Source: Bacteroidota bacterium
GTDB lineage: Bacteria > Bacteroidota > Bacteroidia > JAADEI01
Length of the DNA: 10,082 nt
NCBI GenBank assembly: GCA_015490475.1
Contig: WFXT01000163.1
Location: forward strand, 1-10,082
Direction of reading: 5' to 3'
Shown here piece after piece: positions 1 through 6,957 of this stretch (position 1 is the first letter of the stretch; each line of letters starts with the position of its first letter). A program made the translations under genes and the position numbers. The notes under the pieces were generated by a model that saw only the letters and a list, made by a program, of their open reading frames with translations, did not search any database and was not told the DNA's origin.

Positions 1-122
1 AGGGGTTCCCACGCTCTGGATGCGAACATGTCTGGATACCAGATGTATCCCGGATGATCTTCTGATGCGCAAGACCCAAGGAATATGCCTGTAACCACTA
101 TTAATGCATAGTACTTTTTCAT
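1..122 (-). CDS. actE: ActE, lipoprotein cytochrome c subunit of alternative complex III (5' part only)
   Basis: Only the first 40 codons are present; the gene continues past the left edge. The ATG at 122-120 opens a lipoprotein signal peptide (MKKYYALIVV start, hydrophobic core, lipobox LGSC at residues 15-18), so the mature protein should be anchored by Cys18. The mature N-terminus reads GYIWYPDMFASRAWEP, resembling the GY-x-Y-x-PDM-x-x-S stretch I remember near the start of Bacteroidota ActE proteins. ActE is normally a membrane-anchored monohaem cytochrome c that passes electrons on from ActA; the haem motif would lie outside the window. It starts 14 nt after actD stops, as expected for the actABCDE order. 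The assignment rests on position, lipobox and this short motif; another cytochrome c lipoprotein is the alternative. Confidence 0.75.
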   Translation of the reverse strand, partial: MKKYYALIVVTGIFLGSCASEDHPGYIWYPDMFASRAWEP

Positions 123-136
123 GTCTCTTGCAATTT

Positions 137-670
137 TTATGTTATCACTACATCCTCTGGGGCATTAACTTTTTTGTATTCTGCTTCAAAATCCTTAGCA
201 ATATTTTTCACAACTTCCTCATCTGCACTTTCATCAAGCAAAACGGCAAACAAATAGTCAGTGATACGAGGGTCTATGGGGTGGGCTTTCATCATAGGAA
301 CCAGCTTACTTACGATAAACATAATTATACCCATTCCATAAGCAGAAGTGAGAACTGTTGCCTCAAAGGTAGGCGGAACAAAAGAGGGCAGAGGTATGTA
401 TGGTTTACCACCAAACACAATGGGATAGCTTACCCCCATCATCCACGCCATAATGAGAAGCGCCGTAGTTCCCATTGTGAAACCAATCCAGAAGCCCGCT
501 TTGGGAAGCCTACTTTCGGGAACCTCAAGAATATGCTCCACTTCTTCCACTGGCACTGGCGAATAGACATCAAGGACAGGTTGATTGGCTTCTTTAAGTC
601 TTTTTACTATTTCCACCAACTTATGTTCATCATCGGTTAAAAGAACCTGATAAATTTTTTCTCTCTTCAT
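137..670 (-). CDS. actD: ActD, DUF3341 membrane subunit of alternative complex III
   Basis: A 177-residue protein of the DUF3341 family, a small subunit of the quinol-oxidising ACIII complex. A soluble N-terminal part of about 55 residues, with a VYSPVPVEEVE stretch typical of the family (residues 35-45), precedes two predicted membrane helices at about 58-80 and 101-124. Between them lies the family signature with FGGKP (86-90) and the following PLPSFVPPTFE (93-103). The C-terminal 50 residues are soluble, with HPIDPRITD at 130-138. In solved ACIII structures ActD is a membrane subunit packed in the core of the complex and carries no redox cofactor; none is visible here either (no cysteine). 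The ATG is 8 nt from the actC stop, and actE begins 14 nt after the stop, so translation of the cluster is probably coupled. Length and motifs are normal for the family. Confidence 0.93.
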   Translation of the reverse strand: MKREKIYQVLLTDDEHKLVEIVKRLKEANQPVLDVYSPVPVEEVEHILEVPESRLPKAGFWIGFTMGTTALLIMAWMMGVSYPIVFGGKPYIPLPSFVPPTFEATVLTSAYGMGIIMFIVSKLVPMMKAHPIDPRITDYLFAVLLDESADEEVVKNIAKDFEAEYKKVNAPEDVVIT

Positions 671-678
671 TGCCCTAA

Positions 679-2082
679 TTAATTTTCACTTTCTACTACT
701 GTTGCACTTGACTTTTTCCTCTTAAGCAGAGCCATTTCACTACCAAGGATGTGCTTAATTTCCGAAATTGCAATGACAGGGAAAAATCTTATAAAGAGGA
801 AGAAAAGAGTAAAGAACAAGCCAAGTGTTCCTATGTATATTGACACTTCCACCCACGAAGCAAAATACATTGACCATGCAGAGGGAAGGAAATCTCTGTG
901 CAAGGAAGTAACAACGATAACAAAACGCTCAAACCACATGCCTATATTAACCAGTATTGACACGATAAATGTCCACCACAGATTCCTCCTGAATTTGCGT
1001 ATCCAGAACGTTTGAGGAAATATAACGTTGCAAGCCATCATAATCCAATATGACCACCAATATGGACCGAAAGCCCTGTTCCAGAAAGCATATTGTTCAT
1101 AGATATTGCCGGAATACCAAGCAATGAATAGCTCTGTCAGATAAGCAGTACCAACAATAGAACCTGTGGCAAGCAGAATCTTATTCATATACTCAATGTG
1201 GTCAACTGTTATATAGTCTTCCAGATTCATTGCTTTGCGTGCGATAAGTAGTAATGTCAACACCATTCCGAAGCCAGAAAAGACGGCACCAGCAACGAAA
1301 TAAGGTGGGAAGATGGTTGTGTGCCATCCTGGAATGACGGAAGTGGCAAAGTCAAAACTAACTATTGAGTGGACTGAAAGCACCAGTGGTGTAGCCAATC
1401 CTGCAAGATGTAGGCTTATTGTTTCCCAGCGTTGCCATTGCTTCAAGGAACCAAGCCATCCGAAAGATAGGATACCATAAATCTTCCTCTTAATTGCAGA
1501 TTTTGTATAGTCGCGAATTATAGCAAGGTCTGGAATTAAACCAATGTACCAGAATAGAAGCGAAACAAGGAAATAAGTTGATATAGCCGTTACGTCCCAG
1601 AAAAGTGGTGAGTTAAAGTTGACCCATAGGGGACCACGGGAATTGGGATAAGGAAAAATAAAGAACACAACAAGGTGCCTACCTACGTGCAGGGCAGGGA
1701 ATAGTCCTGCACACATAACAGCAAAGATGGTCATTGCCTCAGCGGACCTATTAACAGCAGTTCTCCACTTTTGCCTGAATAATAGCAAAATAGCAGAGAT
1801 AAGTGTTCCTGCGTGACCAATACCAATCCACCAAACGAAGTTGATAATTGCCCATCCCCAGCCGATGGTTCTGTTAATATTCCATTCACCAACGCCAAAA
1901 AAGATTGTTCTCCCTATGGCATACAATCCCCATAGAAGAGCTAAGGATGAGACGGCAAGTCCCAGATACCAAAGCCACGATGGTTTTCCAAGAATGGGTC
2001 TTAAAATATCCCGTGTAACGTCTTTGTAGGTCTTCTCTCCTTTAACAAGTACTGGTCTTAATGGTGATTCGTATCCATGCAT
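679..2082 (-). CDS. actC: ActC, NrfD/PsrC-type quinol-binding membrane subunit of alternative complex III
   Basis: A 467-residue integral membrane protein of the NrfD/PsrC family, the likely quinol-oxidation subunit of ACIII. About ten hydrophobic segments are visible, beginning near residue 37. Family-diagnostic stretches include WWIGIGHAGTLISA (84-97), NRSAEAMTIFAV (111-122) and FPALHVGRH (128-136). His132 and Asp163 (in FWDVTAISTY) correspond, as far as I recall, to the conserved His and Asp lining the quinol pocket in published ACIII structures; Glu115, His238 and Asp244 are other conserved polar residues within the membrane region. The C-terminus ends in a charged cytoplasmic tail (KRKKSS, 454-459). 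The start codon lies 3 nt after the actB stop. There is no sign of truncation. A generic NrfD-like subunit of another iron-sulfur complex is excluded by the flanking ActA, ActB and ActD. Confidence 0.96.
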   Translation of the reverse strand: MHGYESPLRPVLVKGEKTYKDVTRDILRPILGKPSWLWYLGLAVSSLALLWGLYAIGRTIFFGVGEWNINRTIGWGWAIINFVWWIGIGHAGTLISAILLLFRQKWRTAVNRSAEAMTIFAVMCAGLFPALHVGRHLVVFFIFPYPNSRGPLWVNFNSPLFWDVTAISTYFLVSLLFWYIGLIPDLAIIRDYTKSAIKRKIYGILSFGWLGSLKQWQRWETISLHLAGLATPLVLSVHSIVSFDFATSVIPGWHTTIFPPYFVAGAVFSGFGMVLTLLLIARKAMNLEDYITVDHIEYMNKILLATGSIVGTAYLTELFIAWYSGNIYEQYAFWNRAFGPYWWSYWIMMACNVIFPQTFWIRKFRRNLWWTFIVSILVNIGMWFERFVIVVTSLHRDFLPSAWSMYFASWVEVSIYIGTLGLFFTLFFLFIRFFPVIAISEIKHILGSEMALLKRKKSSATVVESEN

Positions 2083-2085
2083 GGG

Positions 2086-5000
2086 TTAGGCATTTTGTTT
2101 TGAACGGTTACGGATTTTGGTCATGTAAGCAACAGAAGGCAATGTGTGAAGTTCTTCAAGGACATAATAGATTCTCTCATCACTTTCAATGAGTTGGGCA
2201 ACCTTTGTTGATTTGTCAGCTCCGTCTCCAAACTGAATTGCTCCTGTTGGACATGCTGCCTGACAGGCTGTTTTAATTTCTCCGTCTCTTATTTTGCGAC
2301 CTTCTGCTTTTGCTTTCAATTTAGCTTCTTGAATTCTCTGTATGCAGAAGGAACATTTTTCCATGACACCCCTACTCCTGACAACAACATCAGGATTCAG
2401 AATCAACCTATTCTTGTCATTAGCAAATGGTCCATCTTCCACGATCTTTTCATTAAGTGGGAATGAATCAGCACCAGTGTAATCATACCAGTTAAATCGT
2501 CTCACCTTATATGGACAGTTGTTTGCACAATATCTTGTTCCAATACATCTGTTATATGCCATTTGATTAATGCCATCCACACTACTATTAGTCGCAGCAA
2601 CGGGACATACATTCTCACAGGGTGCATGGTCACAATGTTGACATAACATAGGTTGATAGACAGCATCTGGATTTTCAGGGTCTCCAGAGTAATAGAGATC
2701 AATGCGCATCCAGTGCATTTCGTGAACTCTGCTAACCTCTTCCTTACCAACTACAGGGACATTGTTTTCGTTATCACATGCAACCACACATGCCCCACAA
2801 CCTATACACAGGGACAGGTCTATAACCATATCCCAGTGCTGCACAAATTCCCTCTCTGGGTAGAAGGTTGTCTTTCTAAGTTTCTTGATTTTTTCCGTAT
2901 CAGCACGTTCTTCATTGCCACTCCATGGATTCTCTTTCCACTCTTCCAATGTCGTTTCCCTTACAATCGGTCTGCCTTCCAGATTGAAATGCTCCTGCGT
3001 TGAGACTATCTTATAGGTCTGTCCTGTTTTTTCAACCTTAACGCCTGACGTTATCCACAATACATAATATTTGCCCCCTTGTTTAACAAGCGAAGCAAAC
3101 GGAAATGCATTCTTTCCTGTTTGTGCTACCTTGCCATCTGCCGTTCGCCCATAGCCCACTGCAATAGCATAAACTCCTTTCGCTATACCCGGTTGAACAA
3201 CAATGGGCAATTCAACTGTATAAGTACCACTGCCCTTCATCAAGGAAACCCTTACAAGGTCTCCTGTTTTATAGCCATTTTCACGAGCAAAGGCGGGACC
3301 CACAGCAACAAAATTGTCCCAAACCACTTTTGTCAATGGGTCTGGTGTTTCCTGAAGCCATGCATTATTTGAATATCGCCCTGTACCAATAATCGGTTCA
3401 TATAGGTAAACTGCAGGTGATGATAACTCAGGGCTTTCAATTGAACTAGCTTCGTTAACATACTGACTCCAATCTGCCTGCATTGAATCCTCCTGTGTGC
3501 CGTCTTGTTGTTCCCCTTGAGTAGCACTTCTTTTTAACATGAAATATCCATCATGAACAGTTGTTTGCCATAATGATTCAGGGTCCTTTTGTTCGCCATA
3601 AAGAGGATAAATGTTATTGGTCCAGAAGTTCTTCAAGTATGTATAAAAGTTCTGGTCCTGTCCTAACCATGCCAACAGAATATCTTCAAATTGCTTAGCG
3701 TTATAGAGCCCTGTAAACACAGGCTGTGCAATGAAGTAAACACCTTCCTTAGGCAGATAATCACGCCAAGATTCATAAGGAACAGAAGAAGGAAGGACCC
3801 ACTCACTTAATTGTCCTGTCTCATGATTCTTGTCTGCAAGAGTGATTACATGTTTCACTTTCTTAAGAGCTTCTGCAAAGACTTCTGGATATGCATAGTC
3901 ATAGGCTGGGTTAACATCATAGAGTATCAAAACATCCACTTGTCCTTTGTTCATTTCATCAACAAGCTCAAAGAACTCATGGTCACTACCTTGCCTAATA
4001 TACAAAGGTTTTTCAATGTCAGCAAGCCCACTATCATAAGCGCCCAATAAATAATTAATAGCCACAGCAAACATTTGCCCTTTGAGGTCATTGGGACCAT
4101 ATAACACAAGGGCATATCCCGGTGCAGACAATAATTTTTCGGAAACTTCTTCCACATACTTCTTCAAGTCCTCAGACAGAGAAACAGCCACAGTAGGTAA
4201 TCCAGAATCTGTTTTTTTAGCAATTTCGTTATACAAGCCAATTATAAATGGAAGATGTTCGCCAACCTGCAACTTGTATCTATAGTCAGCATTGCTTCCT
4301 GTAAGACTATATCGTGATTCAGCTTGTAGATGTAATAGCATTTCAGGGGACTGTTTCGTAACGCGACGTGCTGCTCCATAACGACGTGCCATTTCGCCAG
4401 CGGACAGCCAGCCCCCTAAAAAGTCCGCTTCAACACCAAGAACAACCTTGGCTTTATCTATGCGATAATCAGGTATAACCCTCTTTCCGAATGCCTTTTC
4501 ATGGGCATCTAACAATGCAGAGAACGAAACAACATCATATTGAATGTGTTTGGCATCAGAGAAAGAAGATAAAAATTCACTTAACAGTTGTTTAGTAGCG
4601 GGACTGATTATTGTAGGTGTAACAATTCTGACTTTGCCATTCTCCTTTACGCTGTCTAAAATTACCTTTGTGTCCTTTAAAGCTTTTTCCCACGAAACTT
4701 TTTCTCCCTTATTAAGGGGACTATCCAGTCTCCTGTGGTCATAGAGATTAAATAATGAACCCTGAATTTTAGCCGAAGTTGCATTAAAGGGTGCCTTAGG
4801 ATGGGGTTCTACTTTTATCGGTCTGCCCTCGCGAGTTCTTACCAATAAGCTGGCAAACTCCTCTCCATCAAAATAAGCTGTGGCATAGTGAACTGCAACA
4901 CCCGGTATAGACTCTTCAGGCTGAATAAAATATGGTATTGCCTTTCTTACGGGCACTTCCCAACATGAAGCTAACGTAGTGGCAGCGGTTGTTAAGCCGG

Positions 5001-5148
5001 TCCATTTCAAAAAGTCACGCCGGCTTAATTGTTTTTTAAATATTGTGTTCTCAACCCATTCGCCAAACTCAGGATGGTAGTTTTTCCCTTCCTTTTGTAC
5101 ATTATGCTTGCCCTCTTGAATGCTTTTCCAGTACTTTTTCTTTTCCAT
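2086..5148 (-). CDS. actB: ActB, Tat-exported iron-sulfur subunit of alternative complex III
   Basis: A 1020-residue periplasmic subunit fusing a molybdopterin-oxidoreductase-like region without visible cofactor-cluster motif (about 85-740) to an NrfC-like ferredoxin region. The N-terminus has YWKSIQEG (6-13), a twin-arginine motif SRRDFLK (42-48) and LASC (59-62), a lipobox-like end to the signal. Cluster ligands are C781/784/787/791, C836/839/844/848, C868/874/878 and C932/935/962/966. The third group reads CIGTRYCANNC, with Thr where a fourth Cys would sit; this matches the known three [4Fe-4S] plus one [3Fe-4S] content of ActB. A Gln/Glu/Asp-rich linker lies at about 543-562. The start chosen is the ATG at 5148, 23 nt after the actA stop; a TTG at 5184 would add 12 residues and overlap actA, and family alignment does not need it. 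Electrons would pass from ActC quinol through these clusters to ActA. Confidence 0.97.
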   Translation of the reverse strand: MEKKKYWKSIQEGKHNVQKEGKNYHPEFGEWVENTIFKKQLSRRDFLKWTGLTTAATTLASCWEVPVRKAIPYFIQPEESIPGVAVHYATAYFDGEEFASLLVRTREGRPIKVEPHPKAPFNATSAKIQGSLFNLYDHRRLDSPLNKGEKVSWEKALKDTKVILDSVKENGKVRIVTPTIISPATKQLLSEFLSSFSDAKHIQYDVVSFSALLDAHEKAFGKRVIPDYRIDKAKVVLGVEADFLGGWLSAGEMARRYGAARRVTKQSPEMLLHLQAESRYSLTGSNADYRYKLQVGEHLPFIIGLYNEIAKKTDSGLPTVAVSLSEDLKKYVEEVSEKLLSAPGYALVLYGPNDLKGQMFAVAINYLLGAYDSGLADIEKPLYIRQGSDHEFFELVDEMNKGQVDVLILYDVNPAYDYAYPEVFAEALKKVKHVITLADKNHETGQLSEWVLPSSVPYESWRDYLPKEGVYFIAQPVFTGLYNAKQFEDILLAWLGQDQNFYTYLKNFWTNNIYPLYGEQKDPESLWQTTVHDGYFMLKRSATQGEQQDGTQEDSMQADWSQYVNEASSIESPELSSPAVYLYEPIIGTGRYSNNAWLQETPDPLTKVVWDNFVAVGPAFARENGYKTGDLVRVSLMKGSGTYTVELPIVVQPGIAKGVYAIAVGYGRTADGKVAQTGKNAFPFASLVKQGGKYYVLWITSGVKVEKTGQTYKIVSTQEHFNLEGRPIVRETTLEEWKENPWSGNEERADTEKIKKLRKTTFYPEREFVQHWDMVIDLSLCIGCGACVVACDNENNVPVVGKEEVSRVHEMHWMRIDLYYSGDPENPDAVYQPMLCQHCDHAPCENVCPVAATNSSVDGINQMAYNRCIGTRYCANNCPYKVRRFNWYDYTGADSFPLNEKIVEDGPFANDKNRLILNPDVVVRSRGVMEKCSFCIQRIQEAKLKAKAEGRKIRDGEIKTACQAACPTGAIQFGDGADKSTKVAQLIESDERIYYVLEELHTLPSVAYMTKIRNRSKQNA

Positions 5149-5171
5149 GGCTACCGTTATATTTTGCAAAA

Positions 5172-6722
5172 TTAATAGTGGCAACGTTGACAGTCGGCAC
5201 CGCCTATTTGTGCTACCGTGATGCCATCAACTTTCCCTTCATGAATTCTTTTCAAGTAATCCTCATAATATGCTTTGTAATAACCATTGTCAAGGTCAAC
5301 ATTTCTTTCACGGTGACATTCAAGGCAAAAGCCCATTGAAATCCTGAATGTTTTTTTCACCTTATGCATAGTTTCAATTGGACCATGACATTCCTGACAT
5401 TCCACCTTTCCTATAACCACATGCTGGAAGTGATTGAAATAAACATGGTCAGGATTGCTAAAGACACGGACCCAACGAATGGGCTCTCCAGACTCAAAAT
5501 GTGCTAGCAATTTCTTGATTTCTTCAGTGCCAGTTTTACCATTTGGCAACACAACATTTGATTCCTGCACTCCTCTATGACAATTCATACACACTGATAC
5601 TGGCGGAATACCTGCCATTCTACCCTTCCTTGCACCGAAATGGCAATGCTGACAATCAATTCCCAGTTTCCCTGCATGAATAGCATGTGAGAAATATATC
5701 GGTTGTTCAGGTGCATATCCAACAGAGTGTCCAAGGTCTGCACCCCAGTTCCACACTTCCCAGATTCCCCATACAACCAAAATAGTTATAAGCGGGACAG
5801 TAAGATACTTACTTGTGAAGATTTCAACTATTGTAGGTGGTGTGGGCACTTCCTTGCCCTGCTGAATTAATTGATATGCTTTCCTACGCCATAATGAAGT
5901 AATGACTGCGGATAATATTAACAACACAATCACGGAAACAATAAGTAAAGACTTCCACAAAGGTGTTGGCTTAGCTTCTTCTTCCGCTTCAACACCCGGT
6001 GTTGGCGCAACAGCTTCTGCCTTCGCCGATTCTTCGTATTCAATGTAAGCCAGAATAGCGTCAATGTCTTCGTTGGTCAATTGAGGGAACGGTGGCATTG
6101 GGACCCTATTCCACTCCTCAAACAGTTGGACTGCTATTGGGTCTCCTTCGGATATCAATTCCTGAGAATTACGTATCCAACGATACAGCCATTCCCTATC
6201 ACGACGCTTAGTGACTCCCGCCAGAGCTGGTCCTGTTAAATCTTTATCAATCTTGTGACAGGCGGCACAATTTTGTCTAAATAGCTTTTCTCCCCGCTGG
6301 ATCAATTCCTGCATTTTCTCACTTGGAACAGCAGAGACCTGTTGCTGCTCTTCCTGCTTCTCGGAAGCAACAGTTTCCCCTTTTGATGCCTTTTCTATAT
6401 AAGCAAGAATAGATTTAATCTGGTCATCTGTAAGGTCGGGATGTGGAGGCATCGGAATCCTGTTATATTCCTCAAAAATTTGCACTGCTATAGGGTCTCC
6501 TGCATTAATTAATTCCTGCGAATTTCTAATAAACTTAATAAGCCACTCTTCATCCCTTCTTTCGGTTACATTTTTCAAAGGTGGACCTACCAATTTCCTT
6601 TCTATATCATGGCAGGATGCACATCTTTGCTTGAAAAGCTTTTCCCCTTCTTCAGCGGAAGGCTGAGCAATAGCATATCCACTAATCGCCAAAGCCACCG
6701 TTAACCACAGTAAGCGTTTCAT
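5172..6722 (-). CDS. actA: ActA, seven-haem fusion: two tandem cytochrome c domains plus pentahaem ACIII subunit
   Basis: First gene of the ACIII operon, 516 residues from the ATG at 6722. A TTG at 6731 would add three residues, but the ATG gives a cleaner signal peptide (residues 1-19, cut after AIA). Two class I cytochrome c domains follow at 26-110 and 144-228, with CASCH (34-38) and CAACH (152-156) and candidate Met ligands M91 and M209 in PMPP. An acidic Ala/Glu/Pro linker leads to two membrane helices (about 255-277 and 306-324) with a basic loop between them. The periplasmic pentahaem region has CQHCH (357-361), CMNCH (378-382), CQECH (442-446), CLECH (466-470) and CQRCH (511-515), one residue from the end. 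This pentahaem part with its helices is typical ActA, which relays electrons from ActB. As I remember it, Bacteroidota ActA usually has one fused cytochrome domain; two is the oddity here. The domains share 57 of 85 residues by hand count. Confidence 0.95.
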   Translation of the reverse strand: MKRLLWLTVALAISGYAIAQPSAEEGEKLFKQRCASCHDIERKLVGPPLKNVTERRDEEWLIKFIRNSQELINAGDPIAVQIFEEYNRIPMPPHPDLTDDQIKSILAYIEKASKGETVASEKQEEQQQVSAVPSEKMQELIQRGEKLFRQNCAACHKIDKDLTGPALAGVTKRRDREWLYRWIRNSQELISEGDPIAVQLFEEWNRVPMPPFPQLTNEDIDAILAYIEYEESAKAEAVAPTPGVEAEEEAKPTPLWKSLLIVSVIVLLILSAVITSLWRRKAYQLIQQGKEVPTPPTIVEIFTSKYLTVPLITILVVWGIWEVWNWGADLGHSVGYAPEQPIYFSHAIHAGKLGIDCQHCHFGARKGRMAGIPPVSVCMNCHRGVQESNVVLPNGKTGTEEIKKLLAHFESGEPIRWVRVFSNPDHVYFNHFQHVVIGKVECQECHGPIETMHKVKKTFRISMGFCLECHRERNVDLDNGYYKAYYEDYLKRIHEGKVDGITVAQIGGADCQRCHY

Positions 6723-6741
6723 CAATGCCAAACATTTTGTG

Positions 6742-6769
6742 CAAATATAGATAGGCTGAATAAATCAAA
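6742..6769 (-). promoter_or_regulatory. Candidate Bacteroidota-type promoter of the act operon
   Basis: On the minus strand, TATATTTG (6749-6742) matches the Bacteroidota -7 consensus TAnnTTTG exactly. A TTTG (6769-6766) lies 16 nt upstream as a possible -33 element, slightly closer than the usual spacing. Transcription would begin about 13 nt before the actA ATG at 6722, giving a short leader with no clear Shine-Dalgarno, which is common in this phylum. It lies in an AT-rich gap where short matches arise easily, so this is a candidate only. Confidence 0.4.
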
Positions 6770-6880
6770 AAGGGGATTTGGTCAACAAAATAGCAATATT
6801 CAGAGATAAATTGCTGATATATAGACAATTAATAAATTCAGGAACTTTTCGGTTATCTGAACACTTTATATAGTGCGAGG

Positions 6881-6954
6881 GGCGAGGTAGCTCAGCTGGT
6901 TAGAGCGTGGGAATCATAATCCCAAGGTCGCGGGTTCAACTCCCGCCCTCGCCA
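6881..6954 (+). tRNA. tRNA with anticodon CAT, probably elongator tRNA-Met
   Basis: A complete cloverleaf of 74 nt can be folded by hand. The acceptor GGCGAGG (6881-6887) pairs perfectly with CCTCGCC (6947-6953). The D stem is GCTC/GAGC, the anticodon stem TGGGA/TCCCA encloses the loop ATCATAA, and the T stem GCGGG/CCCGC encloses TTCAACT. The anticodon CAT is at 6915-6917. The discriminator is A6954 and CCA is not encoded, so CCA must be added after transcription. The paired G1-C72 and the lack of three G-C pairs next to the anticodon loop argue against initiator tRNA. Elongator Met is the best call; Ile2, which reads AUA after lysidine modification of the same CAT anticodon, cannot be fully excluded by eye. 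The gene lies opposite in strand to both neighbours, with its 3' end 3 nt from the stop of the lipoprotein gene. Confidence 0.95.
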
Positions 6955-6957
6955 CAC

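Noticed and set aside
104..640. A long plus-strand frame of 178 codons antisense to actD.
   Set aside because: It is a mirror of the DUF3341 coding sequence; the minus-strand frame has the family motifs and operon position, while the plus frame has no coherent domain.
2086..5184. ActB as a true molybdopterin oxidoreductase or formate dehydrogenase.
   Set aside because: The molybdopterin-like region lacks the N-terminal cluster motif, the ferredoxin region is fused at the C-terminus, and the flanking actA, actC and actD define ACIII, where this region is known to have lost the cofactor.
5149..5184. Extended actB start at TTG 5184 overlapping the end of actA.
   Set aside because: The ATG at 5148 already yields the YWKS-type N-terminus and complete Tat signal of the family; the extra 12 residues add nothing recognisable.
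6881..6954. Initiator tRNA-Met or tRNA-Ile2 as the identity of the CAT tRNA.
   Set aside because: Position 1-72 is a normal G-C pair and the three G-C pairs beside the anticodon loop are missing, which excludes the initiator. Ile2 is not excluded with certainty, but the overall sequence resembles elongator Met more closely.
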